64,000 nt of DNA from Sansalvadorimonas sp965221135 (GCA_965221135.1 CBDCRZ010000118.1:1-64000); one strand, 5' to 3'. Positions 26,612 through 35,400 are shown, counted from the first letter of the stretch. The notes: generated by a model from the sequence alone, not told the origin. Numbers and translations: made by a program.

Positions 26612-26920
26612 ATATCCGCCCCCAAAAAGAAGGTGAAGAGGATAGACTCAAACGTGATGATGGCAGTGAATATTCTCACGGCAGATGCTCGGTCTTTAGG
26701 GATCCCTGCAGGGTTCAATAAACAGCCGGTATGCAGCACTGCGAAAAATCGTTAGTAACAATCAGTTAGCGGGTCAACCACAGTTCCTTCCAGCCCTTGC
26801 AAAAAGTCAACCTGGTTGACTTTTTTGGTTGACTCTCAGGTTGACCATTTTCGGTATCGTACCGCCAGTGAATGCCAGAACAGACGCGAAACTTTCAGCT
26901 CTTTGGCCCAGCGCCCCATA

Positions 26921-27099
26921 TGGCGATCCATTGTTATGCTGGTGTTTACGGTGCTGATTATGTGTCGATGGATGGGCTGGGCTTCCCCGGACTTAAGTGA
27001 AACACTGGCGTTGAAGTTGCTCGGTATCGTCCAGCTGGGGATGGTGGCTACATTGCCAGCCGAGGGGTGGAGAAGGTGATGAAGAACATTCATCGCTGA
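26921..27099 (+). pseudogene. Holin 3' fragment in unit 7
   Basis: Holin end with a one-base deletion (GGGGATGGTGGC), so the frame changes after LLGIVQLGM. The same deletion occurs in unit 5, which suggests exchange between those units. Confidence 0.8.
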
Positions 27100-27202
27100 A
27101 TCATTCCCCACCAGATGGGTTATCAATATAAACAAATTTGTAGATGTAGATATTGATAACCCTATTGTCACCCCATACAGTCCGTGCGCTATCAGAGAAT
27201 GG

Positions 27203-28714
27203 TCACTCAAGAGAAAGATGGGATTTTGTGTTGTTCCCTGTGTGAATGCGCTTGTGGGTGGTGAGGGCACTGGATTGTGTAAAACCCTGTTTGCAGCTTT
27301 CGACGGGGCAGACAAAAGGGCGCTCCCCTGTGTGGATGCGCTTGTGGATGGTGAGGGCACAGGATCGGGCAAAGCCCTTTTTGCAGCCTTCGACGGGGCA
27401 GACAAAAGGGCGCTCCCCTGTGTGGATGCGCTTGTGCCTGGTGAGGGCACCGGATTGGGTAAAGCCCTGTTTGCAGCCTTCGACGGGGCAGACAAAAGGG
27501 CGCTCCCCTGTGTGGATGCGCTTGTGCCTGGTGAGGGCACTGGATTGGGTAAAGCCTTTTTTACAGCTTTCGACGGGGCAGACAAAAGGGCGTTCCCCTG
27601 TGTGGATGCGCTTGTGGGTGGTGAGGTCACCGGATTTGGCAAAGCCCTGTTTGCAGCCTTCAACGGGGCAGACAAAAGGGCGCTCCCCTGTGTGAGTGCG
27701 CTTGTGGGTGGTTAGGTTACTGGATTTGGCAAAGCCCTGTTTGCAGCCTTCGACGGGGCAGACAAAAGGGCGCTCCCCTGTGTGGATGCGTTTGTGGGTG
27801 GTGAGGTCACCGGATTGGGTAAAGCCCTGTTTGCAGCCTCCAACGGGGCAGACAAAAGGGCGCTCCCCTGTGTGGATGCGCTTGTGCCTGGTGAGGGCAC
27901 CGGATTGGGTAAAGCCTTTTTTACAGCCTTCGACGGGGCAGACAAAAGGGCGCTCCCCTGTGTGGATGCGCTTGTGCCTGGTGAGGGCACTGGATTGGGT
28001 AAAGCCCTGTTTGCAGCCGTCGACGGGGCAGACAAAAGGGTGCTCCCCTGTGTGAGTGCGTTTTTTTCCAGGACGGACTCTGAGTGTGTACGTATCAGGA
28101 GTGCCTGTCGGGAGAAGCTCCGTGTCAGATTGAACCGCAATGCTGTCACAGGGGGCGGTATCTTCTCCCACAGAGCTGTTTCCGAATTCCTCAGAGGGGG
28201 AAGACATTACCTGTAGTTTATGGTCGTGCTGTCTTATCCAGCTATTTAAATGCGGATATTCAGGAGGGAACAGATCAGCACCAGGGTGAGACGAGCAGTC
28301 AATGTCAGGGTGGGAGTCTTCCCCGAATTCGTCAGAAAACACATGGCAAACTCCCGATTCATCTTCAATACGGTTCAAGGTATTCGCTTCAATGTCAAGA
28401 GGTAATACCTGCGGTGCGTGTGCAACTGTGAGTTGTGTATTTTGTTCCTTTCCCTGGCAATGCACACTGTGTTGATCGCCAGCCCTCGCCACTGAACAGG
28501 ACGTTGTTCCATGGGGGTGGATTTGCGTACCTTTGGTGCTCGGAATAGTGACACCGCCTGTCGAGTTGATATGAATTTGCACCGAGTCAACGGATTGATC
28601 AGGTTTAATAGAAGGTATAGGGATAAGTTTGTTTTTGCCGGAAAAGGTATTGGGAGAAATCAGGCTGATGGCAATAGAGGTAGTCAAGATACCAATGCGT
28701 GCCTTAAAGAACAT
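27203..28714 (-). CDS. Exported C2H2 zinc-finger protein ZF7 (9 fingers)
   Basis: 503 residues, signal type MFFKARIG, intact. Nine fingers (-1, 3, 6): QAR, QAR, QDT, KNT, KDT, QAR, QAR, RAI, QAT. The linkers here are mostly RIHTGERP as in the ZF1 type, although the N-terminal domain is of the ZF2 type, so this gene looks like a recombinant. Lys at -1 in two fingers and Cys at helix position 2 in finger 8 (RSCALTI) are unusual. Its tail reads NNTKSHLSLE (P to L), shared with ZF8 only. Confidence 0.88.
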   Translation of the reverse strand: MFFKARIGILTTSIAISLISPNTFSGKNKLIPIPSIKPDQSVDSVQIHINSTGGVTIPSTKGTQIHPHGTTSCSVARAGDQHSVHCQGKEQNTQLTVAHAPQVLPLDIEANTLNRIEDESGVCHVFSDEFGEDSHPDIDCSSHPGADLFPPEYPHLNSWIRQHDHKLQVMSSPSEEFGNSSVGEDTAPCDSIAVQSDTELLPTGTPDTYTLRVRPGKKRTHTGEHPFVCPVDGCKQGFTQSSALTRHKRIHTGERPFVCPVEGCKKGFTQSGALTRHKRIHTGERPFVCPVGGCKQGFTQSGDLTTHKRIHTGERPFVCPVEGCKQGFAKSSNLTTHKRTHTGERPFVCPVEGCKQGFAKSGDLTTHKRIHTGERPFVCPVESCKKGFTQSSALTRHKRIHTGERPFVCPVEGCKQGFTQSGALTRHKRIHTGERPFVCPVEGCKKGFARSCALTIHKRIHTGERPFVCPVESCKQGFTQSSALTTHKRIHTGNNTKSHLSLE

Positions 28715-29025
28715 ATACCCGCCCCCAAAAAGAAGGTGAAGAGGATAGACTCAAACGTGATGATGGCAGTGAATATTCTCACGGCAGATGCTCGGTCTTT
28801 AGAGCCCCCTGCAGGGTTCAATAAACAGCCGGTATGCAGCACTGTGAAAAATCGTTAGTAACAATCAGTTAGCGGGTCAACCAAAACTCCTTCCAACCTG
28901 AATGAATAGTCAACCGGGTTGACTTTTTTGGTTGACTCTCAGGTTGACCATTTTCGGTATCGTCCGCCGCCAGTGAATGCCAGAACAAACGCGAGACTTT
29001 CAGCTCTTTGGCCCAGCGCCCCATA

Positions 29026-29205
29026 TGGCGACCCATTGTTATGCTGGTGTTTACGGCGCTGATTATGTGTCGATGGATGGGTTGGGCTTCCCCGGACTTA
29101 AGTGAAACACTGGCGTTGAAGTTGCTCGGTATCGTCCAGCTGGGGATGGGTGGCTACATTGCCAGCCGAGGGGTGGAGAAGGTGATGAAGAACATTCATC
29201 GCTGA
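29026..29205 (+). pseudogene. Holin 3' fragment in unit 8
   Basis: Open 60-codon holin end, as in unit 2. The following hairpin has a loop shortened by six bases (about 29223-29262) compared with the other units. Confidence 0.85.
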
Positions 29206-29302
29206 ATCATTCCCCACCAGATGGGTTATCAATAGAAACAAATTTGTAGATATTGATAACCCTATTGTCACCCCATACAGTCCGTGCGCTATCAGAGAAT
29301 GG

Positions 29303-32300
29303 TCACTCAAGAGAAAGATGGGATTTTGTGTTGTTCCCTGTATGAATGCGCTTGTGGGTGGTGAGGGCACTGGATTGTGTAAAGCCCTGTTTGCAGCCTT
29401 CGACGGGGCAGACAAAAGGGCGCTCCCCTGTGTGGATGCGCTTGTGCCTGGTGAGGGCACTGGATCGGGCAAAGCCCTGTTTGCAGCCTTCGACGGGGCA
29501 GACAAAAGGGCGCTCCCATGTGTGGATGCGCTTGTGCCTGGTGAGGGCACTGGATCGGGCAAAGCCCTGTTTGCAGCCTTCAACGGAGCAGACAAAAGGG
29601 CGCTCCCCTGTGTGGATGCGCTTGTGCCTGGTGAGGTGATTGGAGCGGGGAAAGCCTTTTTTACAGCCTTCGACGGGGCAGACAAAAGGGCGCTCCCTTG
29701 TGTGAGTGCGCTTGTGCCTGGTGAGGTGACTGGAGTGGGTAAAGCCTTTTTTACAGCCTTCGACGGGGCAGACAAAAGGGCGCTCCCCTGTGTGAATGGG
29801 CAGGTGCCTGGTGAGGGCACTGGATCGGGTAAAGCCCTGTTTGCAGCCTTCGACGGGGCAGACAAAAGGGCGCTCCCCTGTGTGAATGCGCTTGTGCCTG
29901 GTGAGGTCACTGGATTGGGTAAAGCCCTGGTTACAGCCTTCGACGGGGCAGACAAAAGGGCGCTCCCCTGTGTGAATGCGCTTATGAGTGGTGAGGTGAC
30001 TGGAGTGGGTAAAGCCCTGTTTGCAGCCTTCGACGGGGCAGAAAAAAGGGCGCTCCCCTGTGTGAATGCGCTTGTGAGTGGTGAGGTGACTGGATTGGGC
30101 AAAGCCCTGTTTGCAGCCTTCGACGGGGCAGACAAAAGGGCGCTCTCCTGTGTGAATGCGCTTGTGCCTGGTGAGGTGACTGGAGTGGGTAAAGCCTTTT
30201 TTACAGCCTTCGACGGGGCAGACAAAAGGGCGCTCCCCTGTGTGAGTTCGCTTGTGGGTGGTGAGGTTACTGGATTGGGTAAAGCCTTTTTTACAGCCTT
30301 CGACGGGGCAGACAAAAGGGAGCTTCCCTGTGTGAATGCGCAGGTGCCTGGTGAGGGCACTGGATCGGGCAAAACCCTGTTTGCAGCCTTCGACGGGGCA
30401 GACAAAAGGGCGCTCCCCTGTGTGAATGCGCTTGTGCCTGGTGAGGTCACTGGATTGGGTAAAGCCCTGGTTACAGCCTTCGACGGGGCAGACAAAAGGG
30501 CGCTCCCCTGTGTGAATGCGCTTGTGAGTGGTGAGGTGACTGGAGTGGGCAAAGCCCTGTTTGCAGCCTTCGACGGGGCAGACAAAAGGGCGCTCCCCTG
30601 TGTGAATGCGCTTGTGATTGGTGAGGTCACTGGATTGGGTAAAGCCTTTTTTACAGCCTTCGACGGGGCAGACAAAAGGGCGCTCCCCTGTGTGAATGCG
30701 CTTGTGATTGGTGAGGTCACTGGATTGGGCAAAGCCCTGTTTGCAGCCTTCGACGGGGCAGACAAAAGGGCGCTCCCCTGTGTGAATGAGCTTGTGATTG
30801 GTGAGGTCACTGGATTGGGTAAAGCCCTGTTTGCAGCCTTCGACGGGGCAGACAAAAGGGCGCTTCCCTGTGTGAATGCGCAGGTGCCTGGTGAGGGCAC
30901 TGGATCGGGCAAAACCCTGTTTGCAGCCTTCGACGGGGCATACAAAAGGGCGCTCCCCTGTGTGAATGCGCTTGTGCCTGGTGAGGTCACTGGATCGGGC
31001 AAAACCCTGTTTGCAGCCTTCGACGGGGCATACAAAAGGGCGCTCCCCTGTGTGAATGCGCATGTGAGTGGTGAGGTGACTGGAGTGGGTAAAGCCCTGT
31101 TTGCAGCCTTCGACGGGGCAGACAAAAGGGCGCTCCCCTGTGTGAATGCGCTTGTGAGTGGTGAGGTGACTGGATTGGGTAAAGTCCTGTTTGCAGCCTT
31201 CGACGGGGCAGACAAAAGGGCGCTCCCCTGTGTGAATGCGCTTGTGATTGGTGAGGTCACTGGATTGGGTAAAGCCTTTTTTACAGCCTTCGACGGGGCA
31301 GACAAAAGGGAGCTTCCCTGTGTGAATGCGCAGGTGCCTGGTGAGGGCACTGGATCGGGTAAAGCCTTTTTTACAGCCTTCGACGGGGCAGACAAAAGGG
31401 CGCGCCACTGTGTGAATGCGCTTGTGGGCGGTGAGGTCACTGGATTGGGTAAAGCCTTTTTTACAGCCTTCAGCGGGGCAGACAAAAGGGCGCTCCCTTG
31501 TGTGAATGCGCTTGTGAGTGGTGAGGTGACTGGATTGGGTAAAGCCCTGGTTACAGCCTTCGACGGGGCAGACAAAAGGGCGCTCCCCTGTGTGAGTGCG
31601 CTTGTGGGTGGTGAGGTGACTGGATTGGGTAAAGCCCTGTTTGCAGCCTTCGACGGGGCAGACAAAAGGGCGCTCCCCTGTGTGAATGCGCTTGTGCTTG
31701 GTGAGGTCATTGGATTGGGTAAAGCCCTGGTTACAGCCTTCGACGGGGCAGACAAAAGGGCGCTCCCCTGTGTGAATGCGCTTGTGGGTGGTGAGGGCAC
31801 CGGATTGGGCAAAGCCTTTTTTACAGCCTTCGACGGGGCAGACAAAAGGGCGCTCCCCTGTGTGAATGCGCTTGTGGGTGGTGAGGTGATTGGATTGGGC
31901 AAAGCCTTTTTTACAGCCTTCGACGGGGCAGACAAAAGGGAGCTTCCCTGTGTGAATGCGCTTGTGAGTGGTGAGGTTACTGGATTGGGCAAAGCCCTGT
32001 TTGCAGCCTTCGACGGGGCAGACAAAAGGGCGCTCCCCTGTGTGAATGCGCTTGTGATTGGTGAGGTTACTGGATTGGGTAAAGCCTTTTTTACAGCCTT
32101 CGACGGGGCAGACAAAAGGGAGCTTCCCTGTGTGAATGCGCAGGTGCTTGGTGAGGGTACTGGATCGGGCAAAGCCCTGTTTGCAGCCTTCGACGGGGCA
32201 GACAAAAGGGCGCTCCCCTGTGTGAATGCGCTTGTGCCTGGTGAGGTCACTGGATTGGGTAAAGCCTTTTTTACAGCCTTCGACGGGGCAGACAAAAGGG

Positions 32301-33694
32301 CGCTCCCCTGTGTGAATGCGCTTGTGCCTGGTGAGGTCACTGGATTGGGTAAAGCCCTGGTTACAGCCTTCGACGGGGCAGACAAAAGGGAGCTTCCCTG
32401 TGTGAATGCGCTTGTGCCTGGTGAGGTCACTGGATTGGGTAAAGCCCTGGTTACAGCCTTCGACGGGGCAGACACAAGGGCGCTCCCCTGTGTGAGTACG
32501 CTTGTGGGAGGTGAGGTTACTGGATTGGGTAAAGCCCTGTTTGCAGCCTTCGACGGGGCAGACAAAAGGGCGCTCCCCTGTGTGAGTGCGCTTGTGCCTG
32601 GTGAGGGCACAGGATCGGGCAAAGCCCTGTTTGCAGCCTTCGACGGGGCAGACAAAAGGGCGCTCCCCTGTGTGAGTGCGCTTGTGCCTGGTGAGGGCAC
32701 CGGATTGGGTAAAGCCCTGTTTGCAGCCTTCGACGGGGCAGACAAAAGGGCGCTCCCCTGTGTGAATGCGCTTGTGAGTGGTGAGGTGACTGGAGTGGGC
32801 AAAGCCCTGTTTGCAGCCTTCGACGGGGCAGACAAAAGGGCGCTCCCCTGTGTGAATGCGCTTGTGCCTGGTGAGGTCACCGGATTGGCTAAAGCCCTGT
32901 TTGCAGCCTTCGACGGGGCAGACAAAAGGGCGCTCCCCTGTGTGAATGCGCTTGTGCCTGGTGAGGTCATTGGATTGGCTAAAGCCCTGTTTGCAGCCTT
33001 CGACGGGGCAGGCAAAAGGGCGCTCCCCTGTGTGAATGCGCTTTTTTCCTGGACTGACTCTGAGAGTGTGCGTATCCGGAGTGTCTGCAGGAAGAAGTAC
33101 AGTGTCAGATTGAACCTCAATGCTGTCCCAGGGGAAGTTATCCTCCCAGAATGTCCAGTCTCCGGAATTCTCTGAGTGTGAAGGGCTTGTCTGAAGCTCA
33201 TGGCTGTCGTCACTTGTCCAGCTATTCTGAGGTGTTAGTTCAGGAAAAAGCCGTTCGGTACTGGAGTGAAGTGAGCAATGAATGTCAGGGATATACATTT
33301 CACCGCCCTCTTCAGAAAATATATTGCAAACTCCCGATTTATCCTCAATACGGGTCAAGGCATTCCCTTCAATCACAAGAGGGAATGCCTGCTTTGCGTG
33401 TGTAAGTGTGAGTTGTGTGTTTTGTTCCTTTCCCTGGCAATGCACAATGTGTTGATCGCCAGCCTTCACCACAGAACAGGATGTTGTTCCATGGGGGTCG
33501 ATTTGCGTGCCCTTTGTACCTGGAATGGCGACCCTTCCCGTCGAGTCGATATGAATTTGCACCGGGTAAACCGGTTGATTAGATTTAAGCGCAGGTATAT
33601 TGATAAGCTTGTTGTTGCCGGAAAAGGTATTGGGAGAAATCAGACTGATGACAATAGAGGTCGTCAAGATACAAATGCATGACTTAAAGAGCAT
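29303..33694 (-). CDS. Exported C2H2 zinc-finger protein ZF8 with 41 fingers
   Basis: 1463 residues, signal type MLFKSCIC, uninterrupted. The N-terminal domain is like ZF1. Forty-one fingers follow with (-1, 3, 6): QDR QDR HHT QAR RAR QNS QDR QDR QDR RTK QNN QNT QHT QAT QDK QHT QHT QDA RAR QDN QHT HHT RDR RAR QDN QDN QDN HHT QDR RAR QNT HHR QHT HHT QDR RAR HHR RHR RAR RAR QAT. All Cys and His ligands are kept. A few linkers deviate (HTRERP, HTVARP, HTWERP, HTGKLP). At one triplet per finger it could contact over 120 bp. Very long antisense and shifted frames across it (up to 1371 codons) are shadows of the 90-base period. A 41-finger array with a bacterial signal peptide is highly unusual. 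Confidence 0.9.
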   Translation of the reverse strand: MLFKSCICILTTSIVISLISPNTFSGNNKLINIPALKSNQPVYPVQIHIDSTGRVAIPGTKGTQIDPHGTTSCSVVKAGDQHIVHCQGKEQNTQLTLTHAKQAFPLVIEGNALTRIEDKSGVCNIFSEEGGEMYIPDIHCSLHSSTERLFPELTPQNSWTSDDSHELQTSPSHSENSGDWTFWEDNFPWDSIEVQSDTVLLPADTPDTHTLRVSPGKKRIHTGERPFACPVEGCKQGFSQSNDLTRHKRIHTGERPFVCPVEGCKQGFSQSGDLTRHKRIHTGERPFVCPVEGCKQGFAHSSHLTTHKRIHTGERPFVCPVEGCKQGFTQSGALTRHKRTHTGERPFVCPVEGCKQGFARSCALTRHKRTHTGERPFVCPVEGCKQGFTQSSNLTSHKRTHTGERPCVCPVEGCNQGFTQSSDLTRHKRIHTGKLPFVCPVEGCNQGFTQSSDLTRHKRIHTGERPFVCPVEGCKKGFTQSSDLTRHKRIHTGERPFVCPVEGCKQGFARSSTLTKHLRIHTGKLPFVCPVEGCKKGFTQSSNLTNHKRIHTGERPFVCPVEGCKQGFAQSSNLTTHKRIHTGKLPFVCPVEGCKKGFAQSNHLTTHKRIHTGERPFVCPVEGCKKGFAQSGALTTHKRIHTGERPFVCPVEGCNQGFTQSNDLTKHKRIHTGERPFVCPVEGCKQGFTQSSHLTTHKRTHTGERPFVCPVEGCNQGFTQSSHLTTHKRIHTRERPFVCPAEGCKKGFTQSSDLTAHKRIHTVARPFVCPVEGCKKGFTRSSALTRHLRIHTGKLPFVCPVEGCKKGFTQSSDLTNHKRIHTGERPFVCPVEGCKQDFTQSSHLTTHKRIHTGERPFVCPVEGCKQGFTHSSHLTTHMRIHTGERPFVCPVEGCKQGFARSSDLTRHKRIHTGERPFVCPVEGCKQGFARSSALTRHLRIHTGKRPFVCPVEGCKQGFTQSSDLTNHKLIHTGERPFVCPVEGCKQGFAQSSDLTNHKRIHTGERPFVCPVEGCKKGFTQSSDLTNHKRIHTGERPFVCPVEGCKQGFAHSSHLTTHKRIHTGERPFVCPVEGCNQGFTQSSDLTRHKRIHTGERPFVCPVEGCKQGFARSSALTRHLRIHTGKLPFVCPVEGCKKGFTQSSNLTTHKRTHTGERPFVCPVEGCKKGFTHSSHLTRHKRIHTGERPFVCPVEGCKQGFAQSSHLTTHKRIHTGERPFFCPVEGCKQGFTHSSHLTTHKRIHTGERPFVCPVEGCNQGFTQSSDLTRHKRIHTGERPFVCPVEGCKQGFTRSSALTRHLPIHTGERPFVCPVEGCKKGFTHSSHLTRHKRTHTRERPFVCPVEGCKKGFPRSNHLTRHKRIHTGERPFVCSVEGCKQGFARSSALTRHKRIHTWERPFVCPVEGCKQGFARSSALTRHKRIHTGERPFVCPVEGCKQGFTQSSALTTHKRIHTGNNTKSHLSLE

Positions 33695-33886
33695 AGAGTC
33701 ACCCCCAAAAAGAAGGTGAAGAGGATAGACTCAAACGTGATAACAGCGAGGAACATCCCCACGATAGAAACCCGGTCTTTACGGGGGGCCTGCAGGGTTC
33801 AATAATCAGCGGGTACGGAGCACCGCAAAAGCGCTGGCGACAGACTCACACCGGGGTTGACTTTTTAAGGCCGCAATAGCAAATAG

Positions 33887-34243
33887 TTAGCGGGTCAACC
33901 ATAGCTCCTTCCAGCCCTTCGAAATAGTCAACCTGGTTGACTTTTTTGGTTGACTCCCAGGTTGACCATTTTCGGTCTCGTCAACCGCCAGTGAATGCCA
34001 GAAAAGGCGCGAAACTTTCAGATCTTTGGCCCAGCGGCCCATATCCACGGGGCCACGAAAGAATCTCGGCTGATGCTCATGCCAGGGCTCATCACAATCA
34101 CGATGTAGCGCCACAACGCCACGCCCAGCAATCACGTCGAGGTTACCTTTTTGCACCAGCGCGAGCGCATCGATAAAGTTGGGGTACCAGCGATTTAACG
34201 TGGCAAGAGTGCCCGTGTCGAATCGGTTGACTCGGCTCACCAT
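33887..34243 (-). CDS. Phage protein of unknown function, source of the array-unit border
   Basis: 118 residues, not recognised. The N-terminal half (VSRVNRFDTGTLATLNRWYP, FIDALALVQKGNLDVIAGRG, ALHRDCDEPWHEHQ, FFRGPVD) looks like a small soluble domain with a His/Cys/Asp-rich patch. The C-terminal part (MGRWAKDLKVSRLFWHSLAV, then QPGSQPKKSTRLT) is the piece found at the left border of every zinc-finger unit. Only here is the whole gene present, so this is the ancestral right border of array 1. It could be an effector-like or phage accessory protein. Its start ATG 34243 has no strong ribosome site. Confidence 0.55.
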   Translation of the reverse strand: MVSRVNRFDTGTLATLNRWYPNFIDALALVQKGNLDVIAGRGVVALHRDCDEPWHEHQPRFFRGPVDMGRWAKDLKVSRLFWHSLAVDETENGQPGSQPKKSTRLTISKGWKELWLTR

Positions 34244-34274
34244 CAGATGGCCATTGGTCAGGGGCAGAATAAGA

Positions 34275-34312
34275 AGAGCCGGATGCTCTTTTGAACAGAA
34301 AGGACCGGCTCT
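34275..34312. other. Inverted repeat, possible terminator between phage genes
   Basis: AGAGCCGG at 34275-34282 and CCGGCTCT at 34305-34312 form a perfect 8-bp stem with a 22-base loop. There is no clear T run. It lies between two minus-strand phage genes. Confidence 0.4.
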
Positions 34313-34332
34313 CTGACTTGGGTTGATGGGCG

Positions 34333-34815
34333 TCAGGCAGTCTCCAACCCCGCAGTGATGCGATACACACGGTCTTGGCCTTCCGCCTTATCGGATTCAA
34401 TAGCCAGTCCCAGCCGTTTCTTCAGTGCTCCGGCCAAGGTGCCGCGCACAGTGTGCTGCTGCCAGCCGGTTTGCGCCATCATTTGTGGGATGGTTGCTCC
34501 TTCTTTGCGGTTCAGAAGGTTGATCACCTGATCCAGCTTGGTACCGGGTCTGGTTTTCGATTTTTCCTTGGATGCAGCCTCTGTCACTTCTTCAACACCA
34601 ATGGCTTGTCGTCCGGCTGGTGTCAGGGCGTAATCAAACCAGCGGCCGTTGCGGTTGATGGGCTTGATCAGCTCCTTGTTCAAAAGGCTGTCGATGACCT
34701 TTTTCGCAGCGCCACCCTTAATGGGCTGATCCTGTGCGGTAAAGGTGCCTTTGTCATGCCCCAGTTTCAGGGTGTTGGTTTGGCTGGCGGTGAGTGGTTT
34801 GTTGGATGTTTTCAT
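34333..34815 (-). CDS. DUF3489-type phage protein
   Basis: 160 residues. The C-terminal 75 residues carry the DUF3489 pattern: KLDQVINLLNRKEGATIPQM, TGWQQHTVRGTLAGALKKRLGL, then QDRVYRI, a winged-helix-like fold. The N-terminal part is a second winged-helix-like segment (GAAKKVIDSLLNKELIKPI, YALTPAGRQAIG). The family is common in phages and prophages; its role is unknown, with DNA binding assumed. ATG 34815 has GGAGACG upstream. Confidence 0.8.
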   Translation of the reverse strand: MKTSNKPLTASQTNTLKLGHDKGTFTAQDQPIKGGAAKKVIDSLLNKELIKPINRNGRWFDYALTPAGRQAIGVEEVTEAASKEKSKTRPGTKLDQVINLLNRKEGATIPQMMAQTGWQQHTVRGTLAGALKKRLGLAIESDKAEGQDRVYRITAGLETA

Positions 34816-34839
34816 TGCTCGTCTCCACCGATTTTTGGT

Positions 34840-35043
34840 TTATTGGTGTTCGATACCCAGTGCATGCTCGAGATACTCAATCAGGTGGTCCAGATCTCCG
34901 GCGAGCCCCCAGTGGCACTCTTCCGGAGCCAGATCAAAATGCCGGTCGGCTTTCTTTTGCACTTCTTCCAGCAGGTCATCAATACGCCTCCGCTTTCTGA
35001 TTAAGGCGTCCTGACGGCTGGCGTTTTGATCGGTCCTGGGCAT
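34840..35043 (-). CDS. Small phage protein, unknown function
   Basis: 67 residues from ATG 35043, 24 bases before the DUF3489 gene and probably co-transcribed with it. It is charged and helical (RKRRRIDDLLEEVQKKADRHFD, then GDLDHLIEYLEHALGI). No motif recognised, no membrane segment. Confidence 0.5.
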   Translation of the reverse strand: MPRTDQNASRQDALIRKRRRIDDLLEEVQKKADRHFDLAPEECHWGLAGDLDHLIEYLEHALGIEHQ

Positions 35044-35400
35044 CCTTGGCTCCTGTTTGAGTTTTCGGGCTGGCTCTTACAGTTACGCTTTCAATGGGGG
35101 CTTTATCAAGTTGCTTTTTGATTAATAATCAACAGGTTATAAGCGGGGAGGCTGTCAGGAGGTAAACATTCCGTGAACCCATAGTCACTCCGGCACCGGC
35201 TTCTGGCCGGTAGCGTGCTTTATTGGATACTATGATTTTGGTGATGGGGGTAACTGAGCATCATCTGGTGGACTGTGATCATTGGAGATCAGCAGCAAAC
35301 CCAAGCTGGATATGCAGGAACTCTACCAGAAACGCAATAAAAACAGCTACCAGTAGTCGTTTACTCCTCTTTACCTCACCTTATTTCAAAAGGAATCACC
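35044..35400. other. Gap where terminase, portal and protease genes should be
   Basis: About 350 bases before the head decoration gene. In capsid-E type siphophages this place follows terminase, portal and prohead protease, and none is present here. A short plus frame at about 35286-35354 (ISSKPKLDMQELYQKRN) may be the C-terminal end of the lost protease, but this is weak. The end holds the ribosome site AAAAGGAATC for the next gene. Confidence 0.4.

Larger units (their letters stand above)
13750..33886 (-). repeat. Zinc-finger array 1: eight tandem units of 2.0 to 5.0 kb
   Basis: Units begin, left to right, near 13763, 15847, 17950, 20232, 22248, 24300, 26766 and 28869, each at a TTAGCGG marker; the array ends at the same marker at 33887. 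Each unit holds in the same order: about 150 bases of the end of the phage gene found whole at 33887-34243 (minus), GTTGAC-rich repeats, a 3' holin fragment (plus), an inverted repeat GGGTTATCAATA/TATTGATAACCC, the zinc-finger gene (minus) and its leader. Length differences come almost only from the number of 90-base finger repeats. Homologous recombination between units would expand or shrink the array. Confidence 0.9.

Noticed and set aside
29318..33175. A plus-strand frame of 1285 codons opposite ZF8, and a second minus frame of 1371 codons.
   Set aside because: Both follow from the 90-base period, which is divisible by three and free of stops in several frames. They lack signal, domain logic or own start sites; the zinc-finger frame alone has conserved function-bearing residues.
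13750..33886. Regularly spaced 90-base repeats resembling a CRISPR array.
   Set aside because: Repeats are contiguous, protein coding, vary at fixed codon places and have no unique spacers; no cas genes are near.
34275..34312. A riboswitch or regulatory RNA before the DUF3489 gene.
   Set aside because: It lies downstream of that minus-strand gene, has only one short stem and no known riboswitch core.
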